From: Zygnema cylindricum | Lineage: Eukaryota; Streptophyta; Zygnematophyceae; Zygnematales; Zygnemataceae | Assembly: GCA_037447655.1 (NCBI GenBank) | Contig: JBBHKE010000654.1 | Location: 1 to 40,854 of the forward strand | Direction of reading: 5' to 3' | Length of the DNA stretch: 40,854 nucleotides | Shown: piece after piece, positions 36,101 to 40,854 of the stretch | Layout of the letters: each line of letters starts with the position of its first letter | How positions within the stretch are numbered: position 1 is the first letter of the stretch | The notes under the pieces: generated by a model | Seen by the model: the letters and a program-made list of their open reading frames with translations, nothing else | What the model was told of the DNA's origin: nothing | The model's database searches: none | Position numbers and translations under genes: made by a program

Positions 36101-39100
36101 AACGATTGTTGAGTTGTATTTCTGTTGTGTCTCTATCTTTCTTGTCTGGCATTAACAAAAAGTTTGTAGTTGACGAGGTACCTTTTTTTGCCTGGCAGAT
36201 AATGGTCAGGGTCACCTGTGATATCGCTTTGATAATCGTGTTCACCTGTGATAAAATGTGGATATAATCTTGTTCACCTGTGAGAAATTGTGGTTATCCT
36301 TCCCTGATGTATGGTGCTGGCATGCAGGTGAGGTTATTGTATAAGGGCACCTTGCGTGTGCTACTTGTGCTTTTGCACGACTTTCCGGAGTTTCTTTGCG
36401 ACCATCATTTTAGCTTTTGTGATGTAATTCCTCCGAGCTGTATCCAGATGCGAAACTTGATTCTGAGTGCGTTTCCAAGGAACATGCGACTGCCAGACCC
36501 ATTCACACCAAACTTAAAAGTGAGAGCCTGGACTTTGTCCCCCCTGTTGTAAGTTGTGTCTGTGAGAAACAGCTTTTAGTCCCAGGTTTTGTTCTCTCAA
36601 GACACTGTTGAACATTTTTATCGACAAATTTTCTTGTGCTATTTTATGTTTAGAAATTCTGATGGCGTTTTTGTTGTTGTTCAGGTGGATTTGTTGCCTG
36701 AGATCAGTCAGCAACCGCGGATTCTTTCAGATGTGGAGGCTGTGCTGCGCAACAAGCAGCTGAAGACGGAAGTTGACGAGTATTTGAAGGTACAGCTTAT
36801 GACTTTAAACCATGGTGATCCGGGGTTGCTTTCCCTTAGTATCCTAGGCTCAGTAGACGATAAGAATTGAAGTCTTTTGATAGGTGCATTTTATGTTTTG
36901 AGTAGTGAGAACCACAACCCAAATCCAGGAGTTGTCCAGCCAAAACTGCACATTGTTTTTGGAATTGATGTTGATTCGTGAGTGGATTTGGTCATTGAAG
37001 TTCTGAAGGGTGAATTGCGTTATTGTTGATCCACGAAGCGGTGAAAAACATAGGGTCAAAGATGTGCTGTACTAATATTTGCGGTGTATTTTTCCACAGA
37101 CTCGAGAACCCATCTCCTTCCTGGCGGTTGATTTGAAGCAGCGGCTCATGCTTCCTCAGGCAGAGGCAGTTCAGTGCGGAACACGCTACAATGTGCCTCT
37201 TATCAACGCCCTCGTACTCTTTGTAGGGATGCAGGTAAGTCCAAACACATCTTCACCACCTTAACTTCGTTACATAGATCAAACGTGCAAAAACAATTAT
37301 AAACACTGTATGCTGTATACAGCTTTCTCGGTTATAATACGCATATAATACAGGGACACCTGTTTCAAATTGTTTTTGCACATTGTTATTTTTAGTTATT
37401 TTTGCTTTGAAGATGCTGTACCTATTTTACGGCCTATTTCAATGAACAACTTTTGTTATTTCTGCTTCTGAGATGCTTAATCCATGTATCAAGCCTTTAT
37501 CAATCAGTAACTTATTTTTACTTCTGATATGACTACCTTTTTCAGTCTGTAACTTTAGTCAATTTGCTTTCTGAGATGTGTCTATGTTTATAACCTTTTT
37601 TCTAAGTGTCTAGAGTTAATTTCGCTCCTATAACCAAAACGGTGCCGTGTCTATATCGTGCCGGTTTCTGTTTTATCCTAATTCCTTTTTTTTTCTCCTT
37701 TCTCTTTTCTTATGTCTTCTCTCTTTTTTACCTCATCTCTTTTGCCTCTTTTTTCTTTTTCTTCTCTTCTCTCTATTTATTTCTCTGTTCTCATTCTCTT
37801 TCTCACAGGCTATTCAGCAACTGCAGAGCAAATCCACCCCCCAGCAATTGGCCGTCCCTACTGCCCCAATTACACATAGTGCTCCCATGGATATTTTCCA
37901 GAGGCTCATTACCGATCTCGATACTGAGGGACGGTACCTTTTCCTCAATGCGATCGCCAATCAACTCCGATACCCAAACAATCACACACATTATTTCTCC
38001 TGTGTTCTTCTCTACCTATTTGCTGAAGCACAACAGGTATGAGTTATCAGAGATTTGGGAACTTTGTGGCTATGTATTCAATATTATTGAGAACAACAGG
38101 AGGACCCAAATCTGTTTCCATTTAGTTTTGGTAATGCTGATTGGTGAGCTGCTGATTTTGTATGATTTCGTAGGCGGGTGGCCATAACTCTAAATGATGG
38201 ATTACAGCCTTTCTCTTTTTTTCTACTTTTTTTTTTCAGGAAATAATACAGGAGCAAATAACGCGAGTTCTCTTAGAGCGGCTGATTGTGAATCGTCCTC
38301 ATCCTTGGGGCCTGCTTATAACCTTCATTGAGCTGATAAAGGTCAGTGTTGAAGCTCATAGCCGGTTTCCATAAGCATGTTTTGTTTTCTGTTTGGTAAA
38401 GATTGATGTACGGATTATTGTACGTTTATCCGTTATCATCACGATATTGATAATTAAACATTGGCTAATCTGTAAATATTGGATTTTCAAGGTCCTTGAA
38501 TTGATAAATGCCCATATCGTGAAACGTGGACTCTGAATTTGTTTGATGCCCAAAATATTGGAAAAGCGTTTCACGGTGTACAGTAAAGAGTAGGAATTCA
38601 TATTGTATCGCTTGTGCAGCTGATAAATGGGGATAATGATATTATCAAATATAGATCGGTTGCTTGCCTGGATAATCATCGGCCTGACCGAGAAGTGCCG
38701 AAAATTCGAGTTTTGTCGATTATTTTGATAATTGGCAACAGTCGATATATACATACGGGGTAATAATGTATTATTTCCGTATGCCAAAACAATGTAGCTA
38801 TAAAAAATGTTTTTTCCTCGAAATGACTTTATCGAAAATGCTAAAATATTGTGAAGGTCGCTCTCTACTGATCTCAAACTAGTATCGAGCACCTCAAATT
38901 TTTTTATTGAGGACCTGAAGAAATTGATTATCAATTATCGTTTTTTTTCTACCAATATGAAACCCCCAAGTATGAGGGGCTGCTAATTGCCATGATGATT
39001 TATGCTGTTTTTTTTCTTACAATTGCTCGATTATGCTCTTTAACTTTCAACTTTCAAATGTACTTAATATGCGTCTTCTTTTGTCCTTTTGTGCAGAATC

Positions 39101-39252
39101 CGCGGTACAATTTCTGGAGCCACAGTTTTACCAGGTGTGCCCCGGAGATCGAGAAACTCTTCGAGTCGGTGGCTCGCTCTTGTATGGGCCCACCCCCGAA
39201 GGCCGAGGAGGACCTTCCGCAAAACATGGGCTCAGAACAACTCAAGCTTTGA
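15173..39252 (+). CDS. NOT1: CCR4-NOT complex subunit 1 (NOT1/CNOT1), 50 exons
   Basis: NOT1 is the scaffold of the CCR4-NOT complex, which shortens mRNA poly(A) tails and represses translation in the cytoplasm. The coding sequence was assembled by eye from 50 exons of 7596 nt in total (2531 residues plus TGA); plant and animal NOT1 are near 2400. All 49 introns are GT-AG and every junction keeps frame. The ATG at 15173 has A at -3 and G at +4 and follows an in-frame stop at 15143. Its first residues ([16 protein letters not shown]) align in position with plant NOT1 (MVSL...). Domains in order: N-terminal helical repeats (1-625), TTP-binding type MIF4G (about 650-840), low-complexity linker, CAF1-binding MIF4G (about 1035-1270), linker, CNOT9-binding bundle (about 1390-1590), Pro/Ser linker, connector (about 1778-1945), NOT1 superfamily homology domain (about 2000-2505). 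No lesion is seen, so the gene looks functional. The least certain points are the donor of exon 23 (26350 or 26374) and the borders of exon 16. Confidence 0.96.
18963..19060. repeat. 28-bp minisatellite in NOT1 intron 7
   Basis: Three and a half units of AAATTGGTTGCACAGAGTTG plus TTGGTTGC, starting at 18963, 18991, 19019 and 19047, nearly identical. It lies about 240 bp before the exon 8 acceptor. Confidence 0.92.
19801..19859. repeat. 13-bp minisatellite in NOT1 intron 8
   Basis: GGAGACATCTTTA is repeated four times exactly (19801, 19814, 19827, 19840), with a fifth partial unit. The identity between units implies a recent expansion. Confidence 0.95.
21078..22844 (+). other. NOT1: NOT1 exons 11-14: TTP-binding type MIF4G domain
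   Basis: Exons: 21078-21331, 21571-21674, 22249-22343, 22515-22844 (residues 626-886). The stretch begins with [14 protein letters not shown] and continues with [34 protein letters not shown] and [16 protein letters not shown]. These are highly conserved blocks of the domain that in animals binds tristetraprolin-type mRNA-binding proteins. The latter part of exon 14 becomes Ser/Gln-rich and starts the first linker. Confidence 0.93.
23286..23847 (+). other. NOT1: NOT1 exons 15-16: Gln/Ser-rich linker
   Basis: Exons: 23286-23576 and 23742-23847 (residues 887-1019). The sequence is low complexity, rich in Gln, Ser and Pro, and predicted disordered by composition. It joins the TTP-binding and CAF1-binding domains. 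Exon 16 borders rest on splice sites and frame only, because linkers are poorly conserved; the chosen frame links correctly to exon 17 (phase 1). Confidence 0.75.
24227..26350 (+). other. NOT1: NOT1 exons 17-23: CAF1-binding MIF4G domain
   Basis: Exons: 24227-24324, 24538-24683, 24837-24945, 25249-25395, 25518-25565, 25804-25932, 26102-26350 (or to 26374). The domain begins [15 protein letters not shown] (exon 17). It includes [20 protein letters not shown] (exon 19), [19 protein letters not shown] (exon 20), [17 protein letters not shown] (exons 21-22) and NPDFSNKDL (exon 23). In other eukaryotes this MIF4G surface binds the CAF1/POP2 deadenylase, through which CCR4 joins, and the DDX6 helicase. 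The rest of exon 23 is a Pro-rich linker. Two GTACAG donors in phase are possible; the first follows a G and is preferred. Confidence 0.95.
26877..29111 (+). other. NOT1: NOT1 exons 24-29: linker and CNOT9-binding domain
   Basis: Exons: 26877-27017, 27411-27499, 27599-27704, 27920-28015, 28125-28274, 28929-29111 (residues 1328-1582). Exon 24 is a variable Ser/Pro linker. From exon 25 come the DUF3819 blocks [57 protein letters not shown] and [20 protein letters not shown]. This three-helix bundle binds CNOT9 (RQCD1/CAF40) and links the complex to miRNA and adaptor proteins in animals. Confidence 0.94.
29463..30745 (+). other. NOT1: NOT1 exons 30-33: Pro/Ser/Ala linker
   Basis: Exons: 29463-29746, 30003-30138, 30324-30419, 30677-30745 (residues 1583-1777). 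After the conserved [10 protein letters not shown] start, the sequence is dominated by Pro, Ala, Ser and Gln, then returns to ordered sequence at [12 protein letters not shown] (exon 32). Splice borders are supported by uninterrupted frame across phase 2 and phase 0 introns. Confidence 0.85.
30800..31015. repeat. Diverged ~80-bp tandem repeat in NOT1 intron 33
   Basis: Three units start near 30800, 30886 and 30962, each with GACAT, CCTTAATGCAA, CTGAAGACAGG and AAAGTGGC. The third is shortened and ends next to the exon 34 acceptor region. The units are clearly related but well diverged. Confidence 0.75.
32005..32855. mobile_element. hAT-like MITE, family 1, copy C, in NOT1 intron 35
   Basis: The ends are AAGTGTTGTGTATCGGTAG (32005) and AATACACAACACTA (to 32855). 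The 8-bp flanks GTAAATCC and GTAATTTC agree at 6 of 8 positions, a decayed target duplication. The subterminal block TTATCGATTATCGAACGACA reads on the minus strand near 32785-32810, so this copy is inverted relative to A and B. It is longer (851 bp), partly because a family 2 MITE (32132-32313) sits inside; about 230 further bases (roughly 32340-32580) have no match in A or B. It is removed with the intron and does not touch coding sequence. Confidence 0.8.
32132..32313. mobile_element. MITE family 2, copy 3, nested in MITE family 1 copy C
   Basis: The left end ACACCGCCCATCGCTGTTA and right end CTAATAGCGATGGTCGGTGT are imperfect inverted repeats (about 18 of 20 matched), 182 bp apart. It is flanked by T on the left and A on the right, so a TA duplication is possible but not provable. 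Internal similarity to copies 1 and 2 is visible on the opposite strand (TTTATGATTTCAGG). It is non-coding. Confidence 0.75.
32882..32911. repeat. 10-bp triplicate in NOT1 intron 35
   Basis: TTGCTCACTA is repeated three times (the third ends TT) directly after the MITE copy C flank. Confidence 0.9.
36210..36300. repeat. ~30-bp triplicate in NOT1 intron 44
   Basis: GTTCACCTGTGATA-type units start at 36210, 36240 and 36272, each followed by a TGTGG- or ATCG-containing tail. The array ends about 30 bp before the exon 45 acceptor. Confidence 0.8.
37391..37580. repeat. Degenerate ~60-bp repeat in NOT1 intron 47
   Basis: Units near 37391, 37451, 37511 and 37560 share TTATTTTTGCTTTGAAGATG, TTATTTCTGCTTCTGAGATG, TTATTTTTACTTCTGATATG and TTTGCTTTCTGAGATG. 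A 125-bp almost pure pyrimidine tract follows (37683-37808) and leads into the exon 48 acceptor. Confidence 0.7.
38356..38934 (-). other. Antisense 192-codon open frame inside NOT1 intron 49
   Basis: From ATG 38932-38934 a frame runs 192 codons on the minus strand within a 755-bp AT-rich intron. The product is rich in Ile, Asn, Ser and Arg, and no domain, signal or membrane segment is recognised. The DNA contains many GATAAT/ATCG words reminiscent of MITE family 1 interiors, which lowers stop frequency on this strand. It may be a decayed transposon segment rather than a gene. Intron 49 has normal GT and AG ends. Confidence 0.15.
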
Positions 39253-40854
39253 TCAGTTTTTTTTTTTTTTCAATTTCATGTTTGTTCCATTTTCAATTTT
39301 TTTTTTCATTTTTTTTTCGATTTAGTTTGGTTCCGGTGAATTACTGTAGAGTAAAATTTTGCTCGTTTTTAGACATAAGACACGAGATCTTTAAGCCATC
39401 AGTAATATGCTAGTGTACATTCCTAGTATTTTTTGTGCAAATCGTAGCTATTGGATCTTGTACATGGTAATATGCTCGAAACTGTGAAGGTGTGCATTGG
39501 AAGATATTGTGATGTGTTGTTAATGTTTTTGTGGATTGTTTTTGAAGAGGTGTGGGGGATTGCACGTAATACAGGGTTCCTTTCTAGTGTCAAGGGTTGT
39601 TTTTGTAGACATCATCATTTCTCTGTGCACGCTTGTCAGATTAGAAGTTCTATGGTTGAATGGTAATGATAGGACAAGTGTGCACGGAGGAACTTTTGAT
39701 TTTCTGAAAGGAAAATATGGACACTAATAATCAGACGTGTCAAGAAAATAGTGAAGCCTGAAATGGGATGGGTGAATCTGGAAAGGTTTTTGGTTAAGAC
39801 TTAGTCAAGAGCGTTGTGAAGTCATTACTCTGTTGAAAGTTGTGAGGGTGAAGAAATTATTGGCACGGTGTTTGTATAAACATTTTCTGTTCCAATGTTG
39901 TTCCAAATGACATGATTGGTTCTAAACTGTTCAAACTGTTAGTGCACAGAATAAAAAGAATTAGTGTTGTTAATGCCAAATTGTGGTGAATGTGCGAGAA
40001 TACTCCAGTTCTGCATTAGTGATGTTAATTCCGATAATTATCCACAGTGCACTGTTGTGTGTGTTTAATGGGGCTACACTGTTTGCTACTACAGTGGTAC
40101 CTAGTTTGCCGGTATAGTGGTCTTATTTAAGCTTTATTCTTTATGTATTCGTCCTTAAATGCGTTGATTAATTTTAATAGTGATTATTTATGTACTTATT
40201 AAGAAATATTTCATTGGTTTGATATTCATAAATCACATTAACTGGAAATTAAATAGGACGTAATCAATTATTACTTGATACGCCCTTGTGCAACGTATTA
40301 CAATCCGCTTCTTCCCCACACTACTAAAGACAGTGAAAACGTAAATACTACCATCAAAGCAGCCCAACCGATACTCACTATATCCATTTAAGATCTCCTT
40401 CCATTATGTCGTTTTTTGATTGACTTCTGCCTAGCCAAACTGGAAATCATGAATAAATTATAGCTTAATGATGTTGAATTTCCAATATATAAATTTACTG
40501 TAATAGGAAATTTAAATATATAACCTTTAAGTTGTAGTAATTCGATATTAAATAAGTACTAAAGGTCAAACCGATCCGTCTTTAGTTAGTTTTTTGTTGT
40601 ATTACCTTCCTCTAGAATTTACCTATATCACTCATAACCAACCCGACGAAACTACCATCATAAATGCAAAAGTGACAGAAATCATCACACCCCTTCTTCG
40701 CCTAACATTATGAAACGTGTTCCCGCATAGTTCATTATTAACTAATGCAGGATAAAGTAAAGGTCAATTACACTAAATACTTATAGTTTGGTTACTTTAT
40801 AAAGAATTATTCATGTATTTATTAGTGATTATTTTAGTTAGTTGCGTAAATTCC
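39253..40854. other. NOT1 3' flank, no further gene seen
   Basis: T-rich sequence follows the stop (poly-T runs at 39259-39320), consistent with a 3' untranslated region. Beyond about 40100 the DNA is AT-rich and featureless: no coding frame over 70 codons that resembles a protein, no RNA gene, and no transposon terminus that could be paired. Confidence 0.6.
39950..39955 (+). terminator. Possible NOT1 polyadenylation signal AATAAA
   Basis: AATAAA lies about 700 bp after the stop codon. It is the only canonical hexamer noticed in the first kilobase of the 3' flank. Plant signals are loose, so the true cleavage site may be nearer the stop. Confidence 0.3.

Larger units (their letters stand above)
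33997..39252 (+). other. NOT1: NOT1 exons 39-50: NOT1 superfamily homology domain
   Basis: Exons: 33997-34143, 34816-34941, 35122-35175, 35350-35496, 35613-35674, 35937-36090, 36328-36519, 36685-36789, 37100-37234, 37809-38036, 38240-38341, 39097-39252 (residues 1997-2531). This is the best conserved block. It includes [88 protein letters not shown] and [11 protein letters not shown]. In known structures this domain docks the NOT2-NOT3 (NOT5) heterodimer. The C-terminus ends about 20 residues after the conserved part, at TGA 39250-39252. Confidence 0.96.

Noticed and set aside
37606-38187. 193-codon + strand open frame with a hydrophobic start
   Set aside because: Its hydrophobic Phe/Ser/Leu part is the pyrimidine tract of intron 47 translated, and the rest is exon 48 in the wrong frame.
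38342-39096. A fourth MITE family 1 copy filling intron 49
   Set aside because: GATAAT/ATCG words are present, but no terminal TAGTGTTGTGTATCGG pair or 8-bp duplication could be found; kept only as a possibility for the antisense ORF.
39960-40060. Another MITE end (TTAGTGTTGTTAATG)
   Set aside because: Only the first eight or so bases match family 1, and no partner end is present.

Overview
The window is nuclear DNA of a streptophyte (green plant lineage). It carries one large, intact host gene beside a transposon-rich flank. The host gene is NOT1 (CNOT1), the scaffold of the CCR4-NOT deadenylase complex. It lies on the + strand from 15173 to 39252, in 50 exons with 49 GT-AG introns, and encodes about 2531 residues. 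Its central and C-terminal blocks read closely like land-plant NOT1, while the N-terminal third is more diverged. Together with the retrotransposon types this suggests a charophyte alga (Chara-like) or an early-diverging land plant. That placement is an inference; no search could be run.

Layout. 1-2955: minus-strand Gag and protease part of a Ty3/gypsy-like retrotransposon running off the left edge, with a 437-bp hAT-like MITE (295-731, perfect 19-bp TIRs, 8-bp target duplication) inserted in its protease domain. 2956-6226: no recognisable gene; short direct repeats and a CpG-rich 60-bp tandem repeat (5093-5345). 6227-10699: a Ty1/copia element with two LTRs, a 5-bp target duplication, PBS and PPT, but no reverse transcriptase or RNase H and several nonsense and frameshift lesions. 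11354-12460: nested and tandem MITEs of two families. 12461-15172: intergenic, with a 10-N assembly gap, a GC-rich foldback segment and the NOT1 upstream region. 15173-39252: NOT1. 39253-40854: NOT1 3' flank, AT-rich, no further gene seen.

The two MITE families occur again inside NOT1 intron 35, the gene's longest intron. There a type-2 MITE sits inside a type-1 MITE; at 11.4-12.0 kb the nesting is the other way round, so their activity periods overlapped. Several other NOT1 introns carry private minisatellites (introns 7, 8, 33, 35, 44 and 47), and intron 49 holds a 192-codon antisense open frame of unknown status.

No unmistakably new biological system was found. The points most worth following are the reciprocal MITE nesting, the copia element that lacks RT/RNase H and whose LTRs diverge only in one half, the in-frame 60-bp repeat array, and the antisense ORF in intron 49.
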